This document shows, in pieces, positions 45,356 through 55,034 of a stretch of 64,000 bases of DNA. Position 1 is the stretch's first letter, and every line of letters starts with the position of its first letter. This DNA is from Rhodobacteraceae bacterium Araon29 (GTDB taxonomy: Bacteria > Pseudomonadota > Alphaproteobacteria > Rhodobacterales > Rhodobacteraceae). Where the stretch lies: assembly GCA_039640505.1 (NCBI GenBank), contig CP046865.1, positions 1,240,001-1,304,000 on the forward strand, in the 5' to 3' direction. The notes under the pieces were generated by a model, which saw only the letters and a program-made list of their open reading frames with translations, searched no databases and had not been told where the DNA came from. A program made the translations under genes and the position numbers.

Positions 45356-46745
45356 AATATGGAAGGATGTCACGTTGGTTGGGATCTACCGAAAGATTGC
45401 GTTCGAGCGGCGGAACAGACCGTTGGTGACAAGTCTTTCGCTCGCACAGACGGCAGGAAATGCCGATCGGTTCAAACGCATCAGGATTATTCAGATCAAG
45501 CGTATCTGAATAAACCAGAGCGCCAGCATGTTTGATCTCGCAGCCGAGCGCGATTGCAAAACGTTGCACTGGTGCGCCAAAAGATCCACCCGCTTTCGAG
45601 ACATCGCGGGCCAGTGATATATATCTTACCCCGTCTGGTGTTTCCGCCAATTGACGTAAAAAACGGCCCGGTGTTTCAAAGGCGCGGTGCACATTCCAAA
45701 GTGGGCAAGCCCCACCAAAACGGGCAAACTGCAACCGGGTTGCAGAGTGTCTTTTGGTGATAGTACCTGCCTGATCCACGCGGACAAAAAAGAACGGGAT
45801 ACCCTTGGCCCCGGGGCGCTGCAATGTTGACAGCCGATGCGCAACTTGTTCAATAGATACCCCAAATTTGGTGGCAAGGCGCTCTAGATCATGACGCTCA
45901 GATTGCGCAGCTTCAAGAAATAGCCGGTAGGGCATCAGGGCTGCCCCGGCATAATAGTTCGCTAGCCCTATTTTTGCGATGGCGCGGGCTTCGTCGGTTT
46001 GAAAACGTGCCAAATCCAGAGTTGCTTCAATCAAAGGGTTTTGGGTGATCAAAGCCAGTTGCAAGATCATTTGGAAGGCTTGGGTTTGCGGGCTGCTGTG
46101 CACTGAAAGGCTCAGCGTCCCGCTGTTTGTATCAAAATGGCGAAGCGCCGGATGATCGCCGTAGCGCAGCTTCACCCCGTTTTTTTCAAGTTGTTGTTCA
46201 GCGGCGTTTCTGACCCAGTCAGGACCATCGCACGCTTTGGCAAAAAGTTCCGCGCTTCGGTCGACAGCATCTATATAATTATCACAATAATGAAAGAAAT
46301 CACGCACCTCTTCCCATGGGCTCGGCTGCAGCCTAGCATCGTCGCGCCCCAAGGCTTCGTCGAGCGACATTAGACGTTCTTGGGTTTGGCGGTAGGCGCG
46401 ATGAAGCTCTAAAAATGCGCGTGTTAAAGCTGGCGCATTTGAGGCAGCAAGTCGCACATCGGCCAAGGCTGGCTGGGTTTCTGCAAAAATAGGATCGGCC
46501 AATGCTTCCCGCATATCGCTCACAAGCCGCTCGCTATCACCTGTTGAAAGCTCAGTTACATCAAAGCCGAACTCTTGTGCGAGCGCCAGAAGTACTGCAC
46601 TTGATACCGGCCGGTTGTTGTTTTCCATCTGGTTGAGGTAGGGCAAAGACACCCCAAGCTTTGATGCAAAAGATTTTTGGGTCAGCGAAAGCCGTTGCCG
46701 CAGATCGCGCAGCTTTGCCCCAGCATAGATTTTTCGTCCCCTCAT
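45345..46745 (-). CDS. pccR: short-chain fatty acyl regulator PccR (ScfR family)
   Basis: 466-residue regulator with an N-terminal XRE helix-turn-helix (LRDLRQRLSLTQKSFASKLGVSLPYLNQMENNNRPVS), a middle ImmA/IrrE-like domain and a DUF2083 C-terminal part ending with a cysteine cluster (CRLCERKTCHQR). This layout defines the ScfR family, including PccR of Rhodobacter, which controls propionyl-CoA carboxylase, and RamB of corynebacteria. Proximity to pccB/pccA/mcm supports PccR. Start 46745 was chosen because the upstream extension overlaps the MFS gene region and AAAGG is well placed. TTTGCAAA octamers precede the gene. Confidence 0.9.
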   Translation of the reverse strand: MRGRKIYAGAKLRDLRQRLSLTQKSFASKLGVSLPYLNQMENNNRPVSSAVLLALAQEFGFDVTELSTGDSERLVSDMREALADPIFAETQPALADVRLAASNAPALTRAFLELHRAYRQTQERLMSLDEALGRDDARLQPSPWEEVRDFFHYCDNYIDAVDRSAELFAKACDGPDWVRNAAEQQLEKNGVKLRYGDHPALRHFDTNSGTLSLSVHSSPQTQAFQMILQLALITQNPLIEATLDLARFQTDEARAIAKIGLANYYAGAALMPYRLFLEAAQSERHDLERLATKFGVSIEQVAHRLSTLQRPGAKGIPFFFVRVDQAGTITKRHSATRLQFARFGGACPLWNVHRAFETPGRFLRQLAETPDGVRYISLARDVSKAGGSFGAPVQRFAIALGCEIKHAGALVYSDTLDLNNPDAFEPIGISCRLCERKTCHQRSVPPLERNLSVDPNQRDILPYFIR

Positions 46746-46755
46746 GGTGTGGGCC

Positions 46756-46793
46756 TTTGCAAAAATAGCATATAAATTTTCTAACTTTGCAAA
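46756..46793. promoter_or_regulatory. paired TTTGCAAA octamers upstream of pccR
   Basis: Two perfect palindromic octamers TTTGCAAA at 46756-46763 and 46786-46793, 30 bases apart from start to start. From memory, PccR in Rhodobacter and RamB recognise TTTGCAAA-containing sites, so these are candidate autoregulatory sites. The spacing differs from the published X4 arrangement as I recall it. Confidence 0.62.
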
Positions 46794-46809
46794 GTAAATG
46801 GGGCAAGGT

Positions 46810-48027
46810 TTATTTATCACCTAGCCTAGCGTTGCGCCGGCGAACATATAAGATGCAGAGTACGCCGCCAGCTGCGGAGAGCCACATCAGGCAGACCAAA
46901 GGCATTTCGCTGCTGCCAGGTTTTAAGATTAAACCACTGGCGGCTGACAAGGCTGCCCCGCCACCGATCATGATTGCGCTTCCAAGCCCAGATGCGGCAC
47001 CTGCAAGGTGCGGCCGGACGGACAGCATGCCAGCTGTTGCATTAGGCATGGTGATCCCGTTGCCCAAGCCAACAAAAGTCATCAAACCAAAAAAGCTTGT
47101 TGCACTACCGTAGCCAGCGTAGCTCACCAATAAAGATAGCGACATCCCGACCATAGTGACCAACAAACCCCATAGCACCATTCTATCGATACCAATCTGC
47201 TTTGAAAAACGGCCGGAAAGAAAGTTGCCAAGAATATATCCAATTGCCGGCACGCCAATGTAAATACCAAGGGCTTCTGGTGTTAAATTAAATACCACCG
47301 ACCCAACGAAAGGGCCGCCGCCTAGAAAGGCAAAGAATGCGCCTGCACCAAGCGCCGAGGAAATACAGTAGCCCCAAAAACGACGCGCTTTAAGCAGTTC
47401 GGAATATTCGGCAAATTGGCTACTAATTTTATGGGTCGATGGCGCTGCTGTTTCACCCTGATCAAGATAGCAAATTAGCCAAATTACCACTCCTACAGCA
47501 GCCAAAAACCAAAAATTGGATTGCCAGCCAAGCCAGCCGTCTAAAAATCCGCCCAAAACAGGGCTCAGCATAGGCACAATCGCCATGCCCATGGTGACAT
47601 AGCCAATTTTGGACCCGGATTCAGAGGTTTCGGTTGTATCGCGTACGATGGCGCGTGAAATAACAACACAACAGGCAGACACTGCCTGAACCGCCCGAAG
47701 GGCAAGAAAGACATGAATATTTGGTGCATAGATTATGACTATGCTTGTGACAGCAAAAATGCCTAGCGCCCAAAGAGCAACAGGTCTTCGGCCAAATAGA
47801 TCAGAAAGCGGCCCAGCGGCCAGTTGTAGCATAGCGCTCGCTCCAAGATAGATTCCAACCGAAAGTCCGACAATTGCCGGCGTGCTGTTAAAATGCGTTG
47901 CCATGCGTGGTAAACTTGGCAAAAACATATTCATTGCCAAAGCCGAAATGCTTGAGAGCAAGATCAACGTTGCCATATGTGGTTGTGTGCTATGGTTTAA
48001 AAACCGAGCTGCTGGAAAATTGCTCAT
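46810..48027 (-). CDS. Bcr/CflA-type MFS multidrug efflux transporter
   Basis: 405-residue major facilitator with 12 hydrophobic segments. MFS signature LAAGPLSDLFGRRPVAL between helices 2 and 3, and RAVQAVSACCVVISRAIVRD, as in Bcr/CflA. The gene is divergent from pccB and lies 64 bases upstream of pccR on the same strand. PccR octamers lie on both sides of it, so it may belong to the same regulon, perhaps as an acyl-acid exporter, but that is inference. Confidence 0.88.
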   Translation of the reverse strand: MSNFPAARFLNHSTQPHMATLILLSSISALAMNMFLPSLPRMATHFNSTPAIVGLSVGIYLGASAMLQLAAGPLSDLFGRRPVALWALGIFAVTSIVIIYAPNIHVFLALRAVQAVSACCVVISRAIVRDTTETSESGSKIGYVTMGMAIVPMLSPVLGGFLDGWLGWQSNFWFLAAVGVVIWLICYLDQGETAAPSTHKISSQFAEYSELLKARRFWGYCISSALGAGAFFAFLGGGPFVGSVVFNLTPEALGIYIGVPAIGYILGNFLSGRFSKQIGIDRMVLWGLLVTMVGMSLSLLVSYAGYGSATSFFGLMTFVGLGNGITMPNATAGMLSVRPHLAGAASGLGSAIMIGGGAALSAASGLILKPGSSEMPLVCLMWLSAAGGVLCILYVRRRNARLGDK

Positions 48028-48106
48028 TAATGTGTCGTATTCAGTTTCTTGGGTGGTGTCCAGAATTTTTGATCAAATGGGCAAATTAAGCACTGGCCTG
48101 ATTGGA

Positions 48107-48177
48107 TTAGCAAATTAGCAAGTTTGCAAAAATCAATTTACAATTATTTGCAAATTTGCTGAAAAGTACTTTGCGAT
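48107..48177. promoter_or_regulatory. cluster of TTTGCAAA-type octamers upstream of pccB (PccR site array)
   Basis: Three head-to-tail octamers TTAGCAAA, TTAGCAAG, TTTGCAAA fill 48107-48130 with no gap; TTTGCAAA recurs at 48147-48154, followed directly by TTTGCTGA and, at 48170, TTTGCGAT. The array lies in the divergent space between the MFS gene and pccB, 50-120 bases before the pccB start. It matches the TTTGCAAA core linked to PccR/RamB proteins. Confidence 0.72.
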
Positions 48178-48226
48178 AAAATTTATACGCGCTATCAGGG
48201 CGTTTAAAGACGCAAGGGGCTTGGTG

Positions 48227-49759
48227 ATGAAAGATATTTTGCAAGAACTTGAGGAACGGCGCGAAGCAGCACGCCAAGGCGGCGGGCAAAAGCGGATTGA
48301 TGCACAGCACTCCAAAGGCAAGCTAACCGCACGTGAACGGATTGATCTTTTGCTTGATGAGGATAGCTTTGAAGAGTTTGATATGTTCGTTGCACATCGC
48401 TGTACTGATTTTGGGATGGAAAAGCAACGCCCTTCAGGGGATGGTGTGGTTACGGGGTGGGGCACAATTAATGGCCGGATGGTTTATGTGTTTTCACAGG
48501 ACTTCACCGTCTTTGGTGGGTCGCTATCGGAAACCCACGCCCAAAAAATCTGCAAAATAATGGATATGGCCATGCAAAATGGCGCTCCGGTTATTGGTTT
48601 GAATGACTCAGGCGGCGCGCGCATTCAAGAGGGTGTTGCCTCATTGGCTGGTTACGCCGAAGTGTTTCAACGCAATGTTCTGGCATCGGGTGTAGTGCCG
48701 CAGATTAGTGTGATCATGGGGCCTTGTGCCGGTGGAGCGGTATATTCGCCTGCCATGACGGATTTCATCTTTATGGTCAAAGACAGTTCCTACATGTTTG
48801 TCACTGGTCCGGATGTTGTGAAAACGGTGACAAATGAGGTGGTAACCGCCGAAGAACTGGGTGGCGCAGACACCCATACCAAAAAATCATCGGTTGCAGA
48901 TGGGGCTTTTGAGAATGATGTCGAGGCGCTTGCCGAAGTGCGCCGTTTGGTGGATTATCTGCCGCTGAACAACCGTCAAAAGCCGCCAGTACGGCCCTTC
49001 TTTGATCAGCCTGGCCGGGTTGAGCCTTCGCTCGATACATTGGTGCCGGATAACGCCAACACTCCCTATGATATGAAAGAGCTTATTCTAAAAGTAGCTG
49101 ATGAGGGCGATTTTTACGAATTACAGCAAGAGTTTGCGAAAAATATCATCACTGGCTTTATGCGGCTGGAAGGCCAAAGCGTCGGGGTGGTGGCGAACCA
49201 ACCGATGATGCTTGCAGGCTGTTTGGACATTGACAGCTCACGCAAAGCCGCGCGGTTTGTGCGCTTTTGTGATGCGTTTGAAATCCCAATCCTGACCTTG
49301 GTGGATGTACCTGGGTTTTTACCCGGGACCGGGCAAGAGTACGGTGGAGTGATCAAACACGGTGCAAAATTGCTGTTTGCTTATGGCGAAGCGACCGTCC
49401 CGAAAGTAACCGTGATCACCCGCAAAGCCTATGGTGGGGCCTATGATGTGATGGCCTCAAAGCATTTGCGCGGTGATTTTAATTATGCTTGGCCAACCGC
49501 CGAAATCGCCGTGATGGGCGCCAAAGGCGCAACCGAAATTATCCACCGCGCTGATCTGGGGGATACAGCAAAGATCGCGCAGCACACGCAGGATTACGAA
49601 AACCGCTTTGCCAATCCATTTGTCGCTGCCGAGCGCGGCTTCATAGACGAGGTTATCCAACCTCGTTCCACCCGCCGCCGCGTCAGCCGAGCTTTCGCAT
49701 CGCTGCGCGGCAAGCAGCAAAAAAACCCTTGGAAAAAACACGACAATATTCCGCTTTGA
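48227..49759 (+). CDS. pccB: propionyl-CoA carboxylase beta subunit
   Basis: 510-residue carboxyltransferase subunit; transfers CO2 from biotin to propionyl-CoA, giving methylmalonyl-CoA. ATG 48227 has AAGGGG seven bases upstream; TTG 48221 and GTG 48224 are in frame but less likely. Crotonase-like halves: [62 protein letters not shown] and [18 protein letters not shown]. Pairs with PccA downstream. Confidence 0.95.
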   Translation: MKDILQELEERREAARQGGGQKRIDAQHSKGKLTARERIDLLLDEDSFEEFDMFVAHRCTDFGMEKQRPSGDGVVTGWGTINGRMVYVFSQDFTVFGGSLSETHAQKICKIMDMAMQNGAPVIGLNDSGGARIQEGVASLAGYAEVFQRNVLASGVVPQISVIMGPCAGGAVYSPAMTDFIFMVKDSSYMFVTGPDVVKTVTNEVVTAEELGGADTHTKKSSVADGAFENDVEALAEVRRLVDYLPLNNRQKPPVRPFFDQPGRVEPSLDTLVPDNANTPYDMKELILKVADEGDFYELQQEFAKNIITGFMRLEGQSVGVVANQPMMLAGCLDIDSSRKAARFVRFCDAFEIPILTLVDVPGFLPGTGQEYGGVIKHGAKLLFAYGEATVPKVTVITRKAYGGAYDVMASKHLRGDFNYAWPTAEIAVMGAKGATEIIHRADLGDTAKIAQHTQDYENRFANPFVAAERGFIDEVIQPRSTRRRVSRAFASLRGKQQKNPWKKHDNIPL

Positions 49760-49855
49760 TGCAGCAGTGTTTTGCTCAATAGTGGTGCAGAGGCATCAGA
49801 TGAAAAAAGTTAAAAGCACAGCTTTCGGAACGACCTTTAGCCATCGAGGTGCGGA

Positions 49856-50206
49856 ATGTTAAAACACCGCAGCTTTCCGGGTCGGTTGCCCGGAACGGAC
49901 TTTCAATTCACTATCCGGCGCCCCAATCCAAAGGGGATAACGCCGATTGTACGGCGTGATCGCTTTAAAGACCGAAAACCGGCCGATAGGCGGGCAGATA
50001 CAGCGTTTGTGAGAGCCTTGATGGAGCAATTCTGGGATCAGCCCTTTGAGCGCGGGAACCTAGATGCTGGCCGTCTAAGTTGGCTTTTCGAGCGCGAAGT
50101 AAAGCCCCATGATGATCCGTTTGATCCAACCAGTTATGAGGCACAATTGATCCTTGATCTGCCGCTTATTCAATCCACTTTTCCTGACGCTTTTGACCGC
50201 GAGTAA
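49856..50206 (+). CDS. 116-residue hypothetical protein between pccB and pccA
   Basis: Starts MLKHRSFPGRLPGTDFQFTI with GAGGTG upstream. Highly basic N-terminal half (RRPNPKGITPIVRRDRFKDRKPADRRAD) and acidic C-terminal half (PHDDPFDPTSYEAQLILDLPLIQSTFPDAFDRE); no membrane segment or signal. It sits 97 bases after pccB and 13 bases before pccA. I do not recognise a named family; a role linked to carboxylase assembly is only a guess from position. Confidence 0.68.
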   Translation: MLKHRSFPGRLPGTDFQFTIRRPNPKGITPIVRRDRFKDRKPADRRADTAFVRALMEQFWDQPFERGNLDAGRLSWLFEREVKPHDDPFDPTSYEAQLILDLPLIQSTFPDAFDRE

Positions 50207-50219
50207 GAAGGACCTGCCC

Positions 50220-52220
50220 ATGTTCGACAAAATTTTAATTGCAAACCGTGGTGAAATAGCATGCCGAGTGATAAAAACTGCGCGCAGGATGGGAATAAAG
50301 ACCGTTGCTGTGTATTCAGATGCCGATCGTAATGCTTTACATGTTCAAATGGCCGATGAAGCCGTACATATCGGTCCACCGCCAGCGAACCAATCCTACA
50401 TCGTCATCGAAAATATCCTAAAGGCGATACGCGAAACAGGCGCCCAAGCGGTTCACCCTGGATATGGATTTTTGTCAGAAAACCCGAAGTTTGCCGCCGC
50501 TTTGGCCGCCGAAGGTGTTGCATTTATCGGCCCGCCACAGGGCGCGATCGAAAGCATGGGCGACAAAATAACCAGTAAAAAAATTGCTCAGGACGCTGGT
50601 GTAAGCACAGTGCCGGGCTACATGGGTTTGATTGAAGATGCCGAAGAAGCTGTGCGCATCAGCCAAGAGATTGGTTATCCCGTGATGATAAAAGCCTCTG
50701 CCGGCGGTGGCGGAAAAGGGATGCGGATTGCGTGGTCTGATGATGAGGCGCGCGAGGGCTTTCAATCGTCAAAAAACGAAGCCGCAAGCAGTTTCGGCGA
50801 TGATCGCATCTTTATCGAAAAGTTTGTCACGCAGCCGCGGCATATCGAAATTCAGGTGCTTGCTGACACGCATGGAAATTGCATTTATTTGGGCGAGCGC
50901 GAATGCTCGATTCAAAGGCGCAACCAGAAAGTGGTCGAAGAGGCGCCCTCTCCATTTTTGGATGAAGCAACTCGAAAAGCGATGGGTGCTCAGGCTTGTG
51001 CACTGGCCAGCGCAGTAGATTATGCCAGCGCCGGAACAGTGGAATTCATCGTGGACAGCGAAAAGAAATTTTACTTTTTGGAAATGAATACCCGTTTGCA
51101 GGTTGAACATCCGGTGACCGAATTGATTACCGGCGTTGATCTGGTGGAACAAATGATCCGTGTTGCAAATGGCGAAGCACTTGAGTTGTCCCAAAAAGAT
51201 GTCACTATAAATGGGTGGGCAATTGAAAATCGGCTGTATGCCGAAGATCCTTATCGGAATTTTCTGCCCTCTATTGGTCGTTTGACCCGATATCGCCCAC
51301 CTGCTGAAATCGCCACTGACGCTTTTGTTATACGCAATGATACCGGGGTTTATGAGGGTGGCGAAATTAGCATGTATTACGATCCGATGATTGCCAAGCT
51401 TTGCACTTGGGCGCCAAGCCGCACCGAGGCGATTGAACACATGCGCTTGGCACTTGATCAGTTTGAGGTCGAAGGCATTGGTCATAACCTGCCGTTTTTA
51501 AGCGCGGTGATGGATCATCCGAAGTTTGTCAGTGGCGCGATCACGACAGCGTTTATCGGCGAAGAATATCCTGATGGATTTACCGGCGCGCAATTGGCCG
51601 AGCCTATGTTACGCAAGATCGCTGCAAGCTGTGCGGCGATGCACCGTGTGGCTGAAATCCGCCGTGCAAAAATATCGGGCCGGCTCGACAATCATGAACG
51701 AAAAGTTGGCGATGACTGGGTGGTCACACTAGGCGGGCAGCGTTATGAGATTGTGATCAACGCGGACCCGCAGGGCTCTACTGTGCGCTTTGCCGATAAG
51801 CCAGAGTTGCGGGTGTCCTCTGATTGGACCCCAGGGACGGCTCTAGCGGAAATGATGGTGGACGGCGCGCCTTTGGTAATGAAGACCACCAAGATTCCCG
51901 GCGGCTTTCATGTACGCAGCCGGGGCGCAGATTTAAAAGTGCATGTTCGCACCCCACGTCAAGCCGAACTTGCCGATAAAATGCCGGAAAAACAACCGCC
52001 CGATACCTCAAAACTGCTGCTGTGCCCAATGCCCGGATTGGTGGTGAAAATTGATGTGAAGCCCGGTCAGCAGGTTGAAGAAGGTCAGGCTTTGTGCACC
52101 GTCGAAGCAATGAAAATGGAAAATATCCTACGTGCCGAGCGCAAAGGGATTGTGGGGTGCGTCAATGCCGTTTCTGGTGACAGTTTGGCAGTGGATGATA
52201 TTATTATGGAGTTCGAGTAA
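50220..52220 (+). CDS. pccA: propionyl-CoA carboxylase alpha subunit (biotin-containing)
   Basis: 666-residue biotin carboxylase/BCCP subunit. Starts MFDKILIANRGEIACRVIKTA at ATG 50220, with AGAAGGAC upstream; the 22-codon upstream extension overlaps the previous gene. Domain order: biotin carboxylase about 1-450 (ATP grasp KASAGGGGKGMRIAW, EMNTRLQVEHPVTE), BT linker about 460-600, and biotinyl domain with biotinylated Lys632 in VEAMKMEN, 34 residues from the C-terminus as usual. Forms the dodecamer with PccB. Confidence 0.96.
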   Translation: MFDKILIANRGEIACRVIKTARRMGIKTVAVYSDADRNALHVQMADEAVHIGPPPANQSYIVIENILKAIRETGAQAVHPGYGFLSENPKFAAALAAEGVAFIGPPQGAIESMGDKITSKKIAQDAGVSTVPGYMGLIEDAEEAVRISQEIGYPVMIKASAGGGGKGMRIAWSDDEAREGFQSSKNEAASSFGDDRIFIEKFVTQPRHIEIQVLADTHGNCIYLGERECSIQRRNQKVVEEAPSPFLDEATRKAMGAQACALASAVDYASAGTVEFIVDSEKKFYFLEMNTRLQVEHPVTELITGVDLVEQMIRVANGEALELSQKDVTINGWAIENRLYAEDPYRNFLPSIGRLTRYRPPAEIATDAFVIRNDTGVYEGGEISMYYDPMIAKLCTWAPSRTEAIEHMRLALDQFEVEGIGHNLPFLSAVMDHPKFVSGAITTAFIGEEYPDGFTGAQLAEPMLRKIAASCAAMHRVAEIRRAKISGRLDNHERKVGDDWVVTLGGQRYEIVINADPQGSTVRFADKPELRVSSDWTPGTALAEMMVDGAPLVMKTTKIPGGFHVRSRGADLKVHVRTPRQAELADKMPEKQPPDTSKLLLCPMPGLVVKIDVKPGQQVEEGQALCTVEAMKMENILRAERKGIVGCVNAVSGDSLAVDDIIMEFE

Positions 52221-52281
52221 GGATGGCCCACGCCTTGATAAATCGAATTTTCACGCGCGGGTTACTTCGCTCAAGACCGCA

Positions 52282-52707
52282 TTATTTCTTGGCTTTAATT
52301 TCCTGTCGGCGCATGGGCATTTTATCAATTGCTCGGCTCAGTGCGCGCAAATCCCATGGAAATGGTTTGCGCAGTTTAACCTGCCCGTCTTTTCCAATGA
52401 GCAAAATCGTAAACCCACGGGGGCGGAATTTTTGCCGCAGCGGACTGTCCATTGCTGGGTCAGAGTCTGTTAAAACCACGATTTCTCGCTCTGCTAAAGC
52501 GGCAGGATCAATTTGTAGAAATTCGATCTGGGTTTGGAAACGGACATCCTGTTTTGAATTGGAAAAGATGATAATCAAACGATTTTGCCAGGCGAATGTC
52601 TCCAGGTCTGTTTCTGATGTTACAGTTTGGAATAGATCGGCATGCTCATCGGCAAATCCGATTGCGGCGGTTACCGACAGTATTGCTGCCAAAATCAATT
52701 GTTTCAT
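52282..52707 (-). CDS. secreted DUF4174-domain protein
   Basis: 141-residue protein on the strand opposite to pccA and mcm, nested between them. Signal peptide about residues 1-19 (MKQLILAAILSVTAAIGFA); mature domain has FAWQNRLIIIFSNS and RPRGFTILLIGKDGQVKLRKPFPWDLRALSRAIDKMPMRRQE, as in DUF4174, which resembles a thioredoxin-like fold without a cysteine pair. Function unknown. The opposite-strand frame at 52223 overlaps it but does not look like a protein. Confidence 0.83.
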   Translation of the reverse strand: MKQLILAAILSVTAAIGFADEHADLFQTVTSETDLETFAWQNRLIIIFSNSKQDVRFQTQIEFLQIDPAALAEREIVVLTDSDPAMDSPLRQKFRPRGFTILLIGKDGQVKLRKPFPWDLRALSRAIDKMPMRRQEIKAKK

Positions 52708-52835
52708 ACGAACTCCCTTTGTCTTGCATATAGTTCAGCCAAAGGCATTTGCGAAGGGCTGGGCGCCGAAACAAAAGAAAAATTTTACAAACTGGGCCGC
52801 TGCGTTCAGATTGCAGACCCGCTAAGGAGAGAGAA

Positions 52836-54965
52836 ATGGCGAATAGCAAACAGTCATGGCGCACGGCCGCCGAAAAAGAACTGCGCGGCAAAAGCCTAGA
52901 GGATCTGACATGGAAAACGCTTGAAGGTATTGATATCAATACGCTTTATACATCCGAAGATGTCTCTGGGCTGGACCATATGGACAGCTTGCCGGGCCAA
53001 GAGCCATTTGTCCGCGGGGTTCGGTCAACGATGTATGCCGGTCGGCCGTGGACCATTCGCCAATACGCAGGTTTTTCCACGGCTGAGGCATCAAATGCGT
53101 TTTACAGAAAAGCATTGGCAGCTGGTCAGCAAGGGGTTTCGGTGGCCTTTGATTTGGCCACACACCGGGGATATGACAGTGATCATCCGAGGGTGATTGG
53201 GGATGTTGGCAAGGCCGGCGTTGCCATTGATAGCGTCGAAGACATGAAAATTCTTTTCGACAGCATCCCTTTGGATCAAGTGTCTGTCTCAATGACCATG
53301 AACGGCGCGGTGATCCCAGTTCTGGCGAATTTTATTGTCGCAGGCGAAGAGCAAGGCCACGATAAAGCAAAGCTATCTGGCACCATTCAAAATGATATTC
53401 TAAAAGAGTTCATGGTGCGTAATACCTATATTTATCCGCCCGAACCTTCTATGCGCATTGTGGCGGATATTATAGAATATACCTCAAACGAAATCCCCAA
53501 GTTCAATTCTATTTCGATCTCTGGATACCACATGCAGGAAGCCGGGGCGAATTTAGTGCAGGAACTGGCGTTTACACTGGCTGATGGCAAAGAATACGTC
53601 AAAACAGCCATTGCACGCGGGATGGATGTGGATCACTTCGCTGGGCGGCTGTCGTTCTTTTTCGCGATCGGAATGAACTTTTTCATGGAGGCAGCAAAGC
53701 TGCGTGCAGCGCGGCTTTTGTGGCATCGCATCATGACCGATCTTGGGGCGAAAAACCCGCGCTCAAAAATGCTGCGGACCCATTGCCAGACCTCAGGTGT
53801 CAGCTTGCAAGAACAAGATCCTTATAACAACGTGGTGCGGACAGCTTATGAAGCGATGAGCGCTGTTCTGGGTGGCACCCAGTCGCTGCACACCAATGCT
53901 TTGGATGAAGCGATTGCATTGCCAACTGAATTTGCCGCCCGTATCGCACGCAACACTCAGCTTATATTGCAAGAAGAAACCGGCGTGACCAATGTAGTCG
54001 ATCCACTTGCAGGATCCTATTATGTAGAAAAGCTGACCGCGGATTTGGCCGATGCGGCATGGCAGATCATCGAAGAGGTCGACACCATGGGGGGCATGAC
54101 CAAAGCTGTGGCCAGCGGAATGCCGAAACTGCGTATCGAAGAAGCCGCAGCCCAGCGGCAAGCCAATATAGATCGCGGCGAGCAGGTGATTGTGGGGGTA
54201 AACAAATATCGCCTTGATCAAGAGGATGACATTGAAATTCGCGATATAGACAACGCTGCCGTACGCGAAACGCAGATCGCGCGGTTAGATTCAATCCGCG
54301 AAGATCGCGATGCTGCGCGCTGTGAAGCGGCGCTGGGCGAAATATCGCGGCGTGCGGCCGAAGGTGGTAATTTGCTAGAAGCAGCTGTCGAAGCTGCCCG
54401 CGCGCGCGCTACCGTTGGAGAGATTAGCATGGCTATGGAGAAAGTGTTTGGGCGCCACCGCGCTGAAGTGAAAACATTAGCGGGGGTTTATGGCAAAGCT
54501 TATGAAGGCGATACAGAGTTTGAGAAAATCCAAAAGTCGGTTGAGCAATTTGCCAAAGAGGAAGGCCGCCGGCCGCGCATGCTGGTGGTAAAAATGGGAC
54601 AGGATGGGCATGACCGAGGCGCGAAAGTCATCGCCACCGCCTTTGCTGATATCGGTTTTGATGTTGATGTTGGTCCGCTTTTTCAAACTCCTGATGAAGC
54701 CGCGCAGGATGCCATTGACAATGATGTTCATGTGATTGGTATTTCCAGTCAGGCAGCAGGTCACAAGACACTTGCGCCCAAACTTATCGAGGTGCTTGAA
54801 GCGCGTGATGCTGGCGATATTTTGGTGATTTGCGGCGGTGTGATCCCGCAACAGGATTATGACTTTTTAAAGTCCGCAGGCGTCAAGGCAATCTTTGGAC
54901 CGGGAACCAATATTCCCGCCGCTGCACAAGAAATTTTGGAATTGATCCGCGCAACACGTGACTAA
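52836..54965 (+). CDS. mcm: methylmalonyl-CoA mutase (large, homodimeric type)
   Basis: 709-residue B12-dependent mutase converting methylmalonyl-CoA to succinyl-CoA, the last step of the propionate path. Start ATG 52836 follows AAGGAGAG. The barrel domain shows [14 protein letters not shown] and [16 protein letters not shown]; cobalamin domain at the C-terminus has [23 protein letters not shown] with cobalt-ligating His592 (DxHxxG). The N-terminal and C-terminal domains are fused in one chain, as usual for alphaproteobacteria. A terminator follows. Confidence 0.95.
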   Translation: MANSKQSWRTAAEKELRGKSLEDLTWKTLEGIDINTLYTSEDVSGLDHMDSLPGQEPFVRGVRSTMYAGRPWTIRQYAGFSTAEASNAFYRKALAAGQQGVSVAFDLATHRGYDSDHPRVIGDVGKAGVAIDSVEDMKILFDSIPLDQVSVSMTMNGAVIPVLANFIVAGEEQGHDKAKLSGTIQNDILKEFMVRNTYIYPPEPSMRIVADIIEYTSNEIPKFNSISISGYHMQEAGANLVQELAFTLADGKEYVKTAIARGMDVDHFAGRLSFFFAIGMNFFMEAAKLRAARLLWHRIMTDLGAKNPRSKMLRTHCQTSGVSLQEQDPYNNVVRTAYEAMSAVLGGTQSLHTNALDEAIALPTEFAARIARNTQLILQEETGVTNVVDPLAGSYYVEKLTADLADAAWQIIEEVDTMGGMTKAVASGMPKLRIEEAAAQRQANIDRGEQVIVGVNKYRLDQEDDIEIRDIDNAAVRETQIARLDSIREDRDAARCEAALGEISRRAAEGGNLLEAAVEAARARATVGEISMAMEKVFGRHRAEVKTLAGVYGKAYEGDTEFEKIQKSVEQFAKEEGRRPRMLVVKMGQDGHDRGAKVIATAFADIGFDVDVGPLFQTPDEAAQDAIDNDVHVIGISSQAAGHKTLAPKLIEVLEARDAGDILVICGGVIPQQDYDFLKSAGVKAIFGPGTNIPAAAQEILELIRATRD

Positions 54966-54981
54966 AGAACCAATAGCGTAA

Positions 54982-55009
54982 CCTACCCCTCTAATTTTAG
55001 TGGGGTAGG
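54982..55009 (+). terminator. terminator after mcm
   Basis: CCTACCCC (54982-54989) pairs with GGGGTAGG (55002-55009), eight pairs, 12-base loop, with a T-containing tail (GCTTTCGTCTT). It lies between the convergent mcm and pntB genes. Confidence 0.75.
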
Positions 55010-55034
55010 GCTTTCGTCTTAAAATTGGTTCAAT

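Noticed and set aside
49800-49862. 20-codon frame between pccB and the next gene
   Set aside because: Too short and without good ribosome site; its end overlaps the next start by chance.
50769-51485. 238-codon reverse frame opposite pccA
   Set aside because: Mirror of the biotin carboxylase region; no domain.
52223-52825. Forward frame after pccA as a protein gene
   Set aside because: Basic and Arg/Lys-rich without motifs; opposite to the better-supported DUF4174 gene with signal peptide.
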